Positions 53,448 to 62,597 of a stretch of DNA of 64,000 nucleotides are shown in pieces. A model generated the notes under the pieces. That model worked only from the letters and a program-made list of their open reading frames with translations. It ran no database searches and was not told where the DNA came from. Numbering within the stretch: position 1 is the first letter of the stretch; each line of letters opens with the position of its first letter. This stretch comes from Thauera aromatica K172 (GTDB lineage: Bacteria > Pseudomonadota > Gammaproteobacteria > Burkholderiales > Rhodocyclaceae), in contig NZ_CP028339.1 in assembly GCF_003030465.1 (NCBI RefSeq), positions 434,001 to 498,000 on the forward strand, given 5' to 3'. Both the position numbers and the translations under genes were made by a program.

Positions 53448-54581
53448 TCAGACGATGTCGAGGTTGTGGATGCCGCTGCTGACGTCGTGGTCGCCGTGCT
53501 TGCTGTGGAGCTTGATCTGCAGGCGCAGATCGTTGACCGAGTCGGCGTTGCGCAGCGCGTCTTCGTAGCTGATCCGACCGTCCTCGTAGAGCCCGAACAG
53601 GGCCTGGTCGAACGTCTGCATGCCCAGCTCACGCGAGCGCTTCATGATTTCCTTGATCTCGGGAATGTTGCCCTTGAACACGAGGTCGGCGATCAGCGGC
53701 GAGTTGAGCAGGATCTCCACCGCCGGAACCCGGCCCTTGCGCTCCTTCAGCGGCAGCAGGCGCTGGGAGACGATCGCGCGCAGGTTCAGCGACAGGTCCA
53801 TCAGCAGCTGCTGGCGGCGGTCTTCCGGGAAGAAGTTGATGATCCGGTCGATCGCCTGGTTGGCGCTGTTGGCATGCAGCGTGGCCAGGCACAGATGGCC
53901 GGTCTCGGCGAAGGCGATGGCGTAGTCCATCGTCTCGCGGTCGCGGATCTCGCCCATCAGGATGACGTCGGGCGCCTGGCGCAGGGTGTTCTTCAGCGCC
54001 GCTTCCCAGGACTCGGTGTCGATACCGACTTCGCGCTGGGAGACGATGCAGTTCTTGTGCGCATGGACGAACTCGATCGGGTCTTCGACCGTGATGATGT
54101 GGCCGTAGGTGTTCTCGTTGCGGAAATCGACCATCGAGGCCAGTGACGTGGTCTTGCCGGTGCCGGTGCCGCCGACGAAGATCACCAGCCCGCGCTGGGC
54201 CAGGGCGATGTCGCGCAGCACCGGCGGCAGGCCGAGCTCGTCGAAACCGGGAATGCGCTGCGGGATCGTGCGCAACACCAGTCCGACCTTGCCCTGCTGG
54301 ATGTAGGCGTTGGCACGGAAGCGGCCGATGCCGGCGGGCGAGATGCCGAAATTGCATTCCTTGTGCGTTTCGAATTCGGCCGCCTGGCGGTCGCTCATCA
54401 CTGCGCGCGCCAGTTCGGCGGTGTGCTGGGGCTGCAGCAGCTGGTTCGATTGCGGCACGATGCGGCCGTCGATCTTGATCGCCGGCGGAAAGCCCGCAGT
54501 GATGAACAGGTCCGAGCCGTTCTTCTGCAGCATCAGCCGCAGCAGGTCGTGCATGAACTTGAGGGACTGGTCGCGTTCCAT
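53448..54581 (-). CDS. pilU: Type IV pilus retraction ATPase PilU
   Basis: PilU is a PilT-like AAA ATPase that helps retract type IV pili and needs PilT. The 377-residue protein has Walker A GGTGTGKT (137-144), the ASP/WB-like VILMGEIRDRETMD and the His box LATLHANSANQ. The C-terminal tail is about 30 residues longer than that of PilT, as in other PilU proteins. It lies 22 bases after pilT, so the two are one operon. Confidence 0.95.
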   Translation of the reverse strand: MERDQSLKFMHDLLRLMLQKNGSDLFITAGFPPAIKIDGRIVPQSNQLLQPQHTAELARAVMSDRQAAEFETHKECNFGISPAGIGRFRANAYIQQGKVGLVLRTIPQRIPGFDELGLPPVLRDIALAQRGLVIFVGGTGTGKTTSLASMVDFRNENTYGHIITVEDPIEFVHAHKNCIVSQREVGIDTESWEAALKNTLRQAPDVILMGEIRDRETMDYAIAFAETGHLCLATLHANSANQAIDRIINFFPEDRRQQLLMDLSLNLRAIVSQRLLPLKERKGRVPAVEILLNSPLIADLVFKGNIPEIKEIMKRSRELGMQTFDQALFGLYEDGRISYEDALRNADSVNDLRLQIKLHSKHGDHDVSSGIHNLDIV

Positions 54582-54603
54582 GGTCGAGTTCCTTCCTGGG
54601 CCG

Positions 54604-55647
54604 TCAGCCGGCGAAGTTATCCTTGTTCTGCGCCTTCACCCGGGCCTCGGCCGCCGACACGATGTTGCGCCGGACAAGGTCGGCCAGGCACTGGTCCAGC
54701 GTCTGCATGCCGACGTTCTGGCCGGTCTGGATCGACGAATACATCTGGGCGATCTTGTTTTCGCGGATCAGGTTGCGGATCGCCGGAGTGCCGATCATGA
54801 TCTCGTGCGCCGCGACCCGGCCGGCACCGTCCTTGGTCTTGAGCAGGGTCTGCGAGATTACCGCCCGCAACGATTCCGAAAGCATCGAGCGGACCATGTC
54901 CTTTTCGGCGGCGGGAAAGACGTCGACGATGCGGTCGATGGTCTTCGCCGCCGACGAAGTGTGCAGGGTGCCGAACACCAGGTGGCCGGTCTCGGCGGCG
55001 GTGAGGGCGAGGCGGATGGTCTCGAGGTCGCGCATCTCGCCCACCAGGACGACGTCGGGGTCTTCGCGCAGCGCCGCGCGCAGGGCGTTGTTGAACGACA
55101 TCGTGTCGCGGTGCACTTCGCGCTGGTTGATCAGGCAGCGCTTCGATTCATGGACGAATTCGATCGGGTCCTCGACGGTGAGGATGTGGCCGTAGTTGTT
55201 TTCGTTCACGTAGTCGACCATCGCCGCGAGCGTAGTCGATTTGCCCGAGCCGGTCGGCCCGGTGACGAGCACGATGCCGCGCGGCTGGCTGGCGATGTCC
55301 TTGAAGATCTTCGGGCTGTTGAGCTCTTCGAGGGACAGCACTTTCGTCGGGATGGTGCGGAACACCGCGCCCGCGCCGCGGTTCTGGTTGAAGGCGTTGA
55401 CGCGGAAGCGGGCGAGGTTGGGCACGGCGAAGGAGAAGTCGCACTCCCAGCTCTCCTCGAACTGCTTGCGCTGGGCGTCGTTCATGATGTCATACACCAT
55501 GTCGTGCACTTCCTTGTGCTCCATCGGCGGCAGGTTGATGCGGCGCACGTCGCCATGGACGCGGATCATCGGCGGCAGGCCGGCCGAGAGGTGGAGGTCG
55601 GAGGCCTTGTTCTTGACGGCGAAAGCGAGCAGTTCGGTGATGTCCAT
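54604..55647 (-). CDS. pilT: Type IV pilus retraction motor PilT
   Basis: PilT is the hexameric ATPase that powers pilus retraction and twitching. The 347-residue protein has Walker A GPTGSGKST (130-138), VVLVGEMRDLETI and the conserved AIRNLIRENKIAQ motif in the C-terminal domain needed for retraction. The N-terminus MDITELLAFAVKNKASDLHL is typical. It is divergent from yggS across 114 bases, where a TATACT at 55721-55726 reads towards yggS. Confidence 0.97.
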   Translation of the reverse strand: MDITELLAFAVKNKASDLHLSAGLPPMIRVHGDVRRINLPPMEHKEVHDMVYDIMNDAQRKQFEESWECDFSFAVPNLARFRVNAFNQNRGAGAVFRTIPTKVLSLEELNSPKIFKDIASQPRGIVLVTGPTGSGKSTTLAAMVDYVNENNYGHILTVEDPIEFVHESKRCLINQREVHRDTMSFNNALRAALREDPDVVLVGEMRDLETIRLALTAAETGHLVFGTLHTSSAAKTIDRIVDVFPAAEKDMVRSMLSESLRAVISQTLLKTKDGAGRVAAHEIMIGTPAIRNLIRENKIAQMYSSIQTGQNVGMQTLDQCLADLVRRNIVSAAEARVKAQNKDNFAG

Positions 55648-55761
55648 GGCTTCGTGCGGATGGCTGCGGGCGGGAAAGGAGGCCGGGAAGGGGGCGGGAA
55701 AGGGGGCGACTGCGCAATGCTATACTTTTTGCGCGGTTTTCCTAACAAAAAGGCCATAAGC

Positions 55762-56469
55762 ATGACAAGCATTGCGCAACGGCTGCAGGCCGTGCGGGCA
55801 CGGCTGGCCGCCGCCGCGGCGGCGGCGGGCCGCGCCCCGGACGAAATCGCCCTGCTGGCGGTGAGCAAGACCTGGCCCGCCGACGCGGTGCGGGAGGCAG
55901 CGGCCGCCGGCCAGCGCGCGTTCGGCGAGAACTATGTGCAGGAAGGCGTCGCCAAGGCCGAGGCGCTGCGCGGCCTGGGCCTGGAATGGCACTTCATCGG
56001 CCCGCTGCAGAGCAACAAGACGCGTGCGGTGGCCGGTACCTTCGACTGGGTGCACAGCATCGACCGCCTGAAGATCGCCGAGCGCCTGTCGGCGCAGCGC
56101 GATGTCCATCGGCCGCCCCTCAACGTCTGCATTCAGGTCAATGTCAGCGGTGAAGCGAGCAAGAGCGGGGTGTCGCCGGACGAGCTGGATGCGCTCGCCC
56201 ACGCGGTCGCGGTGCTGCCACGGCTGCGCCTGCGCGGGCTGATGTGCATTCCCGAGCCGAGCGAGGATCCGGCACTGCTGCGGGCGCGCTTTGCACTGTT
56301 GCGGGCGCGCCTGGTTGGTCTCGGTGGGCAAGGGCTGGCGCTCGACACCTTGTCGATGGGCATGTCCCACGACATCGAGCCCGCGGTCGCCGAAGGCGCG
56401 ACCATCGTGCGCGTGGGCACGGCGATCTTCGGCGGGCGTCCCGCGCTCGCCGCTTCCGAATCTGCCTGA
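55762..56469 (+). CDS. yggS: PLP homeostasis protein YggS (PLPBP)
   Basis: YggS binds pyridoxal phosphate and helps balance vitamin B6 and amino acid pools. The 235-residue protein has the PLP lysine in LLAVSKTWP near residue 36, and the family patterns AFGENYVQEG, WHFIGPLQSNK and GMSHDIEPAV. AAGG precedes the ATG at 55762; the long frame from 54310 is antisense to the pil genes. It starts the yggS-proC-yggT cluster, a conserved order. Confidence 0.96.
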   Translation: MTSIAQRLQAVRARLAAAAAAAGRAPDEIALLAVSKTWPADAVREAAAAGQRAFGENYVQEGVAKAEALRGLGLEWHFIGPLQSNKTRAVAGTFDWVHSIDRLKIAERLSAQRDVHRPPLNVCIQVNVSGEASKSGVSPDELDALAHAVAVLPRLRLRGLMCIPEPSEDPALLRARFALLRARLVGLGGQGLALDTLSMGMSHDIEPAVAEGATIVRVGTAIFGGRPALAASESA

Positions 56470-56515
56470 GCGTCCGCGGCCGCGGGGGCACGGCATTCCA
56501 TCGACAAGGGTATTC

Positions 56516-57340
56516 ATGAACATCACTTTTCTCGGCGGCGGCAACATGGCCTCCGCCCTCATCGGTGGCCTGCTCGAACGCGGCTTCGCCGCAGCCGGCA
56601 TTCAGGTCATCGAGCTCGGGGCCGAAGGCCGCGAGCGCCTGACGGCGCGTTTCGGCGTGCGTGCGGTGGCCGCCGCCGACGCCACCGCGCTCGCCTGCGA
56701 CGCGCTGGTGCTGGCGGTCAAGCCGCAGCAGATGAAGGCAGCGCTCGCCCCGCTTGCCGGCCGGCTGTCGAACCAGCTCGTGATCAGCATCGCCGCCGGC
56801 CTGCGCCTGGCCGACCTCGGACGCTGGCTGGGGGCGCCGGGTGCGCCCTACACCCGGCTGGTGCGCTGCATGCCCAACACGCCGGCGCTGATCGGTGCCG
56901 GCGTCACCGGCCTGTATGCCGACCCCTCGGTGGATGCCGCCGGGCGTGCGGCCGCCGGGCGCATCCTCGCCGCAGTCGGCAGTACGGTGTGGACCGACGA
57001 CGAGGAACAAATGGACGCGGTGACGGCGATCTCGGGCAGCGGCCCGGCCTACGTGTTCCATTTCATCGAGGCGCTGGAGGCGGCCGGACGCGCGCTCGGC
57101 TTCGACGAGGCCGGCGCCCGCCGGCTGGCGATCGACACCGTGCTCGGTGCGGCACGGCTGGCGGCAGGCTCCGAGGATGCGCCGGCGGTGCTGCGTCAGA
57201 ACGTGACCTCGAAAGGGGGCACCACCGAGGCCGCCCTGGCCAGCCTGGCGGCGGCCGGCTGGCACGACGAGCTGGTCACCGCGGTGCACGCTGCCGCGGC
57301 GCGCGGCCGGGCGCTGGGCGCCGAACTCGGCAGGGACTGA
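56516..57340 (+). CDS. proC: Pyrroline-5-carboxylate reductase
   Basis: ProC makes proline from pyrroline-5-carboxylate with NAD(P)H. The 274-residue protein starts MNITFLGGGNMASALIGGL with the dinucleotide-binding motif, and carries VRCMPNTPALIGAG and the C-terminal signature VTSKGGTTEAAL. It lies 46 bases after yggS and three bases before yggT, so the three genes should be cotranscribed. Confidence 0.97.
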   Translation: MNITFLGGGNMASALIGGLLERGFAAAGIQVIELGAEGRERLTARFGVRAVAAADATALACDALVLAVKPQQMKAALAPLAGRLSNQLVISIAAGLRLADLGRWLGAPGAPYTRLVRCMPNTPALIGAGVTGLYADPSVDAAGRAAAGRILAAVGSTVWTDDEEQMDAVTAISGSGPAYVFHFIEALEAAGRALGFDEAGARRLAIDTVLGAARLAAGSEDAPAVLRQNVTSKGGTTEAALASLAAAGWHDELVTAVHAAAARGRALGAELGRD

Positions 57341-57343
57341 GCG

Positions 57344-57925
57344 ATGCTGGCCAACATCCTTCTGCTGATCCTCGACGTCGCCGCCAGCTTCCTCACCCTG
57401 ATGCTGCTGGCGCGCTTCTACATGCAGTGGCAGCGGATTTCCTTCCGCAACCAGCTCGGCCAGTTCGTTGTCACCACCACCGACTGGGTCGTGCGGCTGC
57501 TGCGCCGCTTCGTCCCCGGAGTGTTCGGCCTCGACCTGGCGAGCCTGCTGCCGGCCTGGCTGGTGCAGGTGCTGCTGGTGGCGTTCGAACTGAGCCTGCG
57601 CGGCGCGGCGTTCAGCGGCAATGCCGCTGCGGTCGCGGCCGGGCTCGCCGGGGTCGGCCTGATCGAGCTGCTGCGGATGATGGTGTATCTGCTGATCGCG
57701 GTCGTGCTCGGTTCGGCGGTGCTGTCCTGGGTCAGTCCGCATGCGCCGCTGGCGCCGGTGCTGCACGGGCTGGCCGAACCCTTCCTGCGCCCTTTCCGCC
57801 GGGTGATCCCGAGCATCGCCAACGTCGACCTGTCGCCGCTGGTGCTGCTGCTGGTGCTGCAGATCGTGCTGATGGTGCTCGCCGGCGTGCGCGGCAGCTT
57901 CGCGCCGCTGCTGTTCGGTGCCTGA
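57344..57925 (+). CDS. YggT-family membrane protein
   Basis: This 193-residue inner-membrane protein has two YggT repeats, each with paired hydrophobic helices and an arginine-rich turn: RFYMQWQRISFRNQLGQFV in the first and FLRPFRRVIPSIANVDLSPL in the second. The function is not established; links to osmotic tolerance and cell division have been proposed for relatives. It follows proC by three bases. It is convergent with the Uma2 gene. Confidence 0.9.
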   Translation: MLANILLLILDVAASFLTLMLLARFYMQWQRISFRNQLGQFVVTTTDWVVRLLRRFVPGVFGLDLASLLPAWLVQVLLVAFELSLRGAAFSGNAAAVAAGLAGVGLIELLRMMVYLLIAVVLGSAVLSWVSPHAPLAPVLHGLAEPFLRPFRRVIPSIANVDLSPLVLLLVLQIVLMVLAGVRGSFAPLLFGA

Positions 57926-57931
57926 AGGGCT

Positions 57932-58522
57932 TCAGCCGACGTTCTGCAGCGCGCGTTCCCAGTCGATCACCACCTCGGGCAGGATGCCGACGGCGAGCGT
58001 TTCCTTCAGCTCGTAGATATCGGGTGCACCGAAGCCGCCGCCCTGCTGGTGGTAGACGGTGACGATGCGGTCGACCGGATGCACCAGCCAGTACTCGCGC
58101 ACGCCGACGCGCTCGTACAGGCGGCGCTTGACGATGAGGTCGTGGCCGGCGGTCGAGGGCGACAGGATCTCCACCACCCAGTCCGGCGCGCCGCGGCAGC
58201 CGCGCTCGTCGAGCTTGGCGCGGTCGCAGACGACCACGAGGTCGGGCTGGACCACGGTGTCGATGTCGCGATCGGCCTCGTCGGCACGCGGCAGGCGGAC
58301 GTCGAAGGGGGCGATGAAGGGGCGGCAGGGGCGGCAGGGGCGGCCTTCGAGGGCGTTGCGCGTCTGCGAGGCGAGCTCCAGCAGGAGCTCCTGATGCACC
58401 CGCAGCGGCGCCGGCGCCATTGCGTAGGCGATGCCGTCGATCAGTTCGTAGCGCACGCCCTCCGGCCACGCGAGGTAGTCGGCGTAGGTGTGGTGCTGCA
58501 TGTCGCGAAGTGCCAGGCCCAT
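57932..58522 (-). CDS. Uma2-family (DUF820) nuclease-fold protein
   Basis: This 196-residue protein matches the Uma2 family: YADYLAWPEGVRYELIDGIAY, VQPDLVVVC and WVVEILSPSTAGHDLIVKRR. The conserved D, E and K residues form a PD-(D/E)xK nuclease-like core. The family is very widespread in cyanobacteria and scattered elsewhere, often in many copies, and has no settled function. A CRPCRP insertion occurs near residue 64. It stands alone between yggT and the pyrimidine cluster. Confidence 0.85.
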   Translation of the reverse strand: MGLALRDMQHHTYADYLAWPEGVRYELIDGIAYAMAPAPLRVHQELLLELASQTRNALEGRPCRPCRPFIAPFDVRLPRADEADRDIDTVVQPDLVVVCDRAKLDERGCRGAPDWVVEILSPSTAGHDLIVKRRLYERVGVREYWLVHPVDRIVTVYHQQGGGFGAPDIYELKETLAVGILPEVVIDWERALQNVG

Positions 58523-58615
58523 GGCTGCATCCTCTCCCGGTGCAAGACTCGATGCGCCCGAGTATAGCGCCCGCGCCGCGCCATGATCCGGCCGGGTGCC
58601 TCCGGCCCGCAGTGC

Positions 58616-59893
58616 TCAGCCGCCGAACATCACCTGGCCTTCGACCAGGGTGTAATGCACCTTGCCGGGCAGCTCCAGCCCGAGGAAAGGCGTGTTCTTG
58701 CCCTGGCTGCGCAGGTGGTTGCGGGTGATGGCGACGTGGGCGGCGGGGTCGAACACGCAGAGGTCGGCGCGTGCGCCGACCGACAGGTGCCCGGCCTTGG
58801 TGATGCCGACGATCTTCGCTGCGTCCGAGGTGATGCGGGCGAGGCCGTCGAGCAGCGGCAGGCCGGCGTCCGCGGCCCACTTCAGGGTCAGTGGCAGGAG
58901 CAGCTCGAGGCCGGTGGCGCCCGGTTCGGCTTCTGCGAACGGCGCCTGCTTGCCGTCGTCGTCCACCGGCGTGTGGTCCGAGCACAGCGCGTTGATGCGG
59001 CCTTCGGCCAGGCCGCGGGCGAGTGCCTCGCGGTCGCGCTGGCTGCGCAGCGGCGGCACGAGGTGGCAGTTGGCGTTGAAGTAGCCGATGTCCATGTCGC
59101 ACAGATGGACGTGGTTGATCGACACGTCGCAGCTCACGTCCATGCCGTCGGCGCGGGCCTGTTCGATCAGGGCGAGGCCGGCGGCCGACGACAGGCGGGT
59201 GATGTGCAGCCGCGCGCCGGTGATTCTGGCCAGTTCGAGGTAGGTGTACAGCGCCACCGTTTCGGCCGCGACCGGGATCCCGGCCAGGCCGAGGCGGCTG
59301 GCGACCTCGCCGTCGTGGGCGTTGCCGCCGCGCGACAGGAAGGGGGAAAGCGGCTGCAGCCAGACGCGGAAGCCGAACGTGGCGGCGTACTGCAGCGCGC
59401 GCATCAGCACCGAGGTGTCGATGATGGGGACGTTGGCCTGGCTGAACGCCACGCAGCCGGCCTCGACCAGTTCGGCCATCTCCGACAGGCGCTCGCCCTT
59501 CAGGCCCAGCGTCAACGCGCCGACCGGGTAGATGTGGGCGCGGTTGAGCTTCTTTGCGCGGTAGGTGAGCATCTCGACCAGGCCGGGCTCGTCGAGCGCG
59601 GGGTCGGTGTCGGGCGGGATCGCCAGGCTGGTGACGCCGCCGGCCATCGCCGCTTCCATCTCGGACTCGAGTGTGGCGCGGTATTCGTAGCCGGGCTCGC
59701 GCAGGCGCGCGGCGAGGTCGATGAAGCCGGGGGCGACGACCAGACCGCCGGCGTCGATCGTGCGCTCGGCGGCGAAACCGTCGGGTGCGCGGCCGAGGGC
59801 GACGATCTTGCCGCCGGCGATATAGACGTTGTGCACCGCGTCGCTGCGGTTGGCCGGGTCGATGACGCGGCCGTTGGAAATCACGATGTTCAT
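58616..59893 (-). CDS. Dihydroorotase homologue lacking the zinc HxH motif (PyrC')
   Basis: This 425-residue protein has the dihydroorotase fold and lies 32 bases after pyrB. The metal-binding motif DLHVHLREPG of active enzymes reads DLAARLREPG here: both histidines are replaced (A61, R63). Some other site residues remain (ARLHITRLSS, SDHTPV). In Pseudomonas such inactive PyrC' subunits are known to be needed for assembly of the PyrB aspartate carbamoyltransferase complex. The same structural role is likely here, so an active dihydroorotase must be elsewhere. Confidence 0.9.
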   Translation of the reverse strand: MNIVISNGRVIDPANRSDAVHNVYIAGGKIVALGRAPDGFAAERTIDAGGLVVAPGFIDLAARLREPGYEYRATLESEMEAAMAGGVTSLAIPPDTDPALDEPGLVEMLTYRAKKLNRAHIYPVGALTLGLKGERLSEMAELVEAGCVAFSQANVPIIDTSVLMRALQYAATFGFRVWLQPLSPFLSRGGNAHDGEVASRLGLAGIPVAAETVALYTYLELARITGARLHITRLSSAAGLALIEQARADGMDVSCDVSINHVHLCDMDIGYFNANCHLVPPLRSQRDREALARGLAEGRINALCSDHTPVDDDGKQAPFAEAEPGATGLELLLPLTLKWAADAGLPLLDGLARITSDAAKIVGITKAGHLSVGARADLCVFDPAAHVAITRNHLRSQGKNTPFLGLELPGKVHYTLVEGQVMFGG

Positions 59894-59925
59894 GGGGGAA
59901 TCCTTGTGCCTGTGCGGTCCGGGGC

Positions 59926-60885
59926 TCAGTGGCTGCCGAGCATGCTCATGACGGCCATGCGCACGGCGATGCCGAAGGTGACCTGAGGCAGGATCACCGC
60001 CTGGGTGCCGTCGGCCACGGCGGAGTCGATCTCGACGCCGCGGTTCATCGGCCCGGGGTGCATCACGATGGCGTCGGGGCGGGCGAGGGCGAGCTTTTCC
60101 GCGGTGAGGCCCCAGACCTTGTAGTACTCCTGCGGCGTCGGCAGCAGCGCGCCGTTCATGCGCTCGTTCTGGAGGCGGAGCATCATCACCACGTCGACGT
60201 CCCTGAGCCCGGCATGCATGTCGTGGAACACGCGCACGCCCATGCGCTCGACCTCGGTCGGGAGCAAGGTCTTGGGACCGATCACGCGCACTTCGGGCAC
60301 GCCGAGCGTGGTCAGCGCGGCGATCTGGCTGCGCGCCACGCGCGAGTGCAGGACATCGCCGACGATCGCCACCGTCAACTGGCTGAAGTCCTTCTTGAAG
60401 TGGCGGATGGTGTACATGTCGAGCAGGCCCTGGGTCGGGTGCGCGTGGCGCCCGTCGCCGGCGTTGACGACGTGGATGTGGTCGCGCCCGGTGGCCTGCA
60501 GGTGCTGCGCGATCAGCACCGGCGCGCCGCTGGCGGCGTGGCGCACGACGAACATGTCGGCCTGCATCGCGCACAGGTTGTCGACGGTGTCGAGCAGGCT
60601 CTCGCCCTTGGCTGCGGAGCTGGTGTTGATGTTGAGGTTCACCACGTCGGCCGACAGGCGCTTGGCGGCGATCTCGAACGTGGTGCGGGTGCGCGTCGAG
60701 TTCTCGAAGAACAGGTTGAACACGCTCTTGCCGCGCAACAGCGGCAGCTTCTTGACTTCGCGTTCGGCCACTTCGGTGAAGGGCGCGGCGGTGTCGAGGA
60801 TGGCGGTGAGGATGTCGCGCGGCAGGCCGTCGAGGGTGAGCAGGTGCTGCAGTTCGCCGTGCTGGTTGAGCTGGGGGTTACGCAT
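59926..60885 (-). CDS. pyrB: Aspartate carbamoyltransferase catalytic subunit
   Basis: PyrB makes N-carbamoylaspartate, the committed step of pyrimidine synthesis. The 319-residue protein has the carbamoyl-phosphate motif [13 protein letters not shown], and [12 protein letters not shown] and [12 protein letters not shown], all intact. No regulatory subunit PyrI is present; the pseudo-dihydroorotase downstream probably replaces it structurally. It lies 16 bases after pyrR on the same transcript. Confidence 0.97.
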   Translation of the reverse strand: MRNPQLNQHGELQHLLTLDGLPRDILTAILDTAAPFTEVAEREVKKLPLLRGKSVFNLFFENSTRTRTTFEIAAKRLSADVVNLNINTSSAAKGESLLDTVDNLCAMQADMFVVRHAASGAPVLIAQHLQATGRDHIHVVNAGDGRHAHPTQGLLDMYTIRHFKKDFSQLTVAIVGDVLHSRVARSQIAALTTLGVPEVRVIGPKTLLPTEVERMGVRVFHDMHAGLRDVDVVMMLRLQNERMNGALLPTPQEYYKVWGLTAEKLALARPDAIVMHPGPMNRGVEIDSAVADGTQAVILPQVTFGIAVRMAVMSMLGSH

Positions 60886-60901
60886 CGGGCGTGCCTCGGA
60901 T

Positions 60902-61408
60902 TCAGCGTTGGGTCTGGGTCAGTTTGAGGGAGAGCCGGCCGTCGTCGTCGCGCTGCAGTTCGAGGGTCTGGTCGCGCGGCAGCGCTTCGGGCAGGGTGTA
61001 GGCGCAGTAGCGCGCGGCGATCGGCAGCTCACGGTTGCCGCGGTCGACCAGCACCGCCAGCTCGACCGCGGCCGGGCGGCCGAAGTCGAACAGTTCGTTG
61101 AGGGCGGCGCGGGTGGTGCGGCCGGTGTAGAGCACGTCGTCGACCAGGATCACCGGCGTGCCATCGACGTTGAACGGGATGCCGGTGCGCTGGGGACGGG
61201 CGTGGAGGCCCTTGCTGGCATAGTCGTCGCGGTAGAAGGAGACGTCGATCGCGCCCAGCGGGGGGACGATGCCCAGCTCGCGGTGGAGGCGTTCGGCCAG
61301 CCACAGGCCGCCGGTATGGATGCCGACCAGCGCGGTCTCGGCGGTGAGGTGGGGGCGGATCTGTGCGGCGAGCTGCCGGCACAGGGCTTCGGCATCAAGG
61401 TCTGGCAT
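60902..61408 (-). CDS. pyrR: PyrR uracil phosphoribosyltransferase/regulator
   Basis: This 168-residue protein has the phosphoribosyltransferase PRPP-binding motif [18 protein letters not shown] and the PyrR pattern [13 protein letters not shown]. In Gram-positive bacteria PyrR binds pyr mRNA and causes attenuation; in proteobacteria it is often kept in the pyr cluster and its regulatory role is less clear. No obvious attenuator lies in the 16 bases before pyrB. It overlaps ruvX by 14 bases. Confidence 0.94.
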   Translation of the reverse strand: MPDLDAEALCRQLAAQIRPHLTAETALVGIHTGGLWLAERLHRELGIVPPLGAIDVSFYRDDYASKGLHARPQRTGIPFNVDGTPVILVDDVLYTGRTTRAALNELFDFGRPAAVELAVLVDRGNRELPIAARYCAYTLPEALPRDQTLELQRDDDGRLSLKLTQTQR

Positions 61409-61886
61409 GGCGGCGGGCGTCCAGGAAGGTTTGCAGGATCAGTCGTGCGGCGGCGGCGTCGAGCACCGCCTTGCGTTCGCGCCAGCGCCCGAGGCCGGCG
61501 GCGGCGAGCTCGCTGTCGGCGGCGACCGAGCTCAGGCGTTCGTCGATCGGGAATACCGGCAGGCCGAAGCGGCCGTGGAGCTGGTTGGCGAAGCGCCGGC
61601 AGCGGGCGCTCAGTTCATGTCCGGTGCCGTCGAGATGGGCGGGAAGGCCGACGACCAGGGCGACGGGGCGCCATTCGGCCAGCAGCCGGGCGATGGCGGT
61701 GAAGCGGGCATCGCCCGACGGGGCGTGGATCGTGGTCAGTGCGCTGGCGAGTCCGGTCTCGAGCTCGCCGGTGGCGACGCCGATGCGGGCCAGGCCGAAG
61801 TCGAAACCGAGCACGGTACCGCGCGCGGGCAGGGCGGCGGGGCGGGGTGGGGCGGAAAGGCTGGCGGCTGCGGCCGCATCACGCAT
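61395..61886 (-). CDS. ruvX: RuvX/YqgF-family nuclease
   Basis: YqgF (RuvX) is an RNase H-like protein, reported to process the 5' end of pre-16S rRNA. The 163-residue protein has [25 protein letters not shown] and DERLSS, which hold the expected acidic residues. An extra Ala/Pro-rich N-terminus of about 22 residues precedes the fold, and an internal start is possible. It overlaps yqgE by eight bases and pyrR by 14. Confidence 0.93.
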   Translation of the reverse strand: MRDAAAAASLSAPPRPAALPARGTVLGFDFGLARIGVATGELETGLASALTTIHAPSGDARFTAIARLLAEWRPVALVVGLPAHLDGTGHELSARCRRFANQLHGRFGLPVFPIDERLSSVAADSELAAAGLGRWRERKAVLDAAAARLILQTFLDARRHARP

Positions 61887-62445
61887 GCCCGGCGACCTCG
61901 CTGAGGTTGGCGAAATCGACTCCCAGCTTCTGCATCGCGGCGGCCAGGCGCTCTTCCGGGGGCAGCCCGAAGAGGATCGCCAGGTCGGCCGGCACGGTCA
62001 GCCAGGCGTTGTCCATCAGCTCCTGCTCGAGCTGGCCGGCGGCCCAGCCGGCGTAGCCGAGCGTGACCAGGACGTCCTTCGGCTCGCCGCCGGCGCCGAT
62101 TGCCTGGAGCACGTCGCGGCTGCTGGTGAGGCCGACTTCGTCGGTCACTTTCAGCGTCGAATGCCATTCGCCGATCGGGCGATGCAGCACGAAACCGCGG
62201 TCGGTCTGTACCGGACCGCCGAAATATACCGGCTGGCCGGCGAAACCCGGGGCTTCCAGCGGCAGCTCGATGCGCTCGAACAGGGCGGCCAAGGTCATGT
62301 CGATCGGCCGGTTGATGATCAGGCCGAGGGCTCCCTGATCGTTGTGTTCGGCGATGTAGGTGAGCGTGCGCGCGAAGTGGGGATCGGCCATGTTGGGCAT
62401 GGCGATCAGGAAATGGTGGGTGAAGTTGGCCGTCGGCGTATCCAT
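61879..62445 (-). CDS. YqgE/AlgH family protein
   Basis: This 188-residue protein matches UPF0301 (YqgE, also AlgH): [33 protein letters not shown] and [15 protein letters not shown]. The function is unknown; AlgH was linked to alginate control in Pseudomonas. It is the first gene of yqgE-ruvX-pyrR-pyrB-pyrC', a conserved order in betaproteobacteria. It is divergent from the photolyase gene. Confidence 0.95.
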   Translation of the reverse strand: MDTPTANFTHHFLIAMPNMADPHFARTLTYIAEHNDQGALGLIINRPIDMTLAALFERIELPLEAPGFAGQPVYFGGPVQTDRGFVLHRPIGEWHSTLKVTDEVGLTSSRDVLQAIGAGGEPKDVLVTLGYAGWAAGQLEQELMDNAWLTVPADLAILFGLPPEERLAAAMQKLGVDFANLSEVAGHA

Positions 62446-62597
62446 GGCGGCGATTTTACGCCCATCGCCTGTCTTGTTGGGGATGAGCTGTACGATTCCG
62501 CGCCGGTGCTGGCAGGATAACGGGCATGCCTGCCGGCGCGGATGGAGCCCGACGCCGCCGCCTCGCCCCTGAAGCTCGTCCCCGTTCGGTGTCCGCC

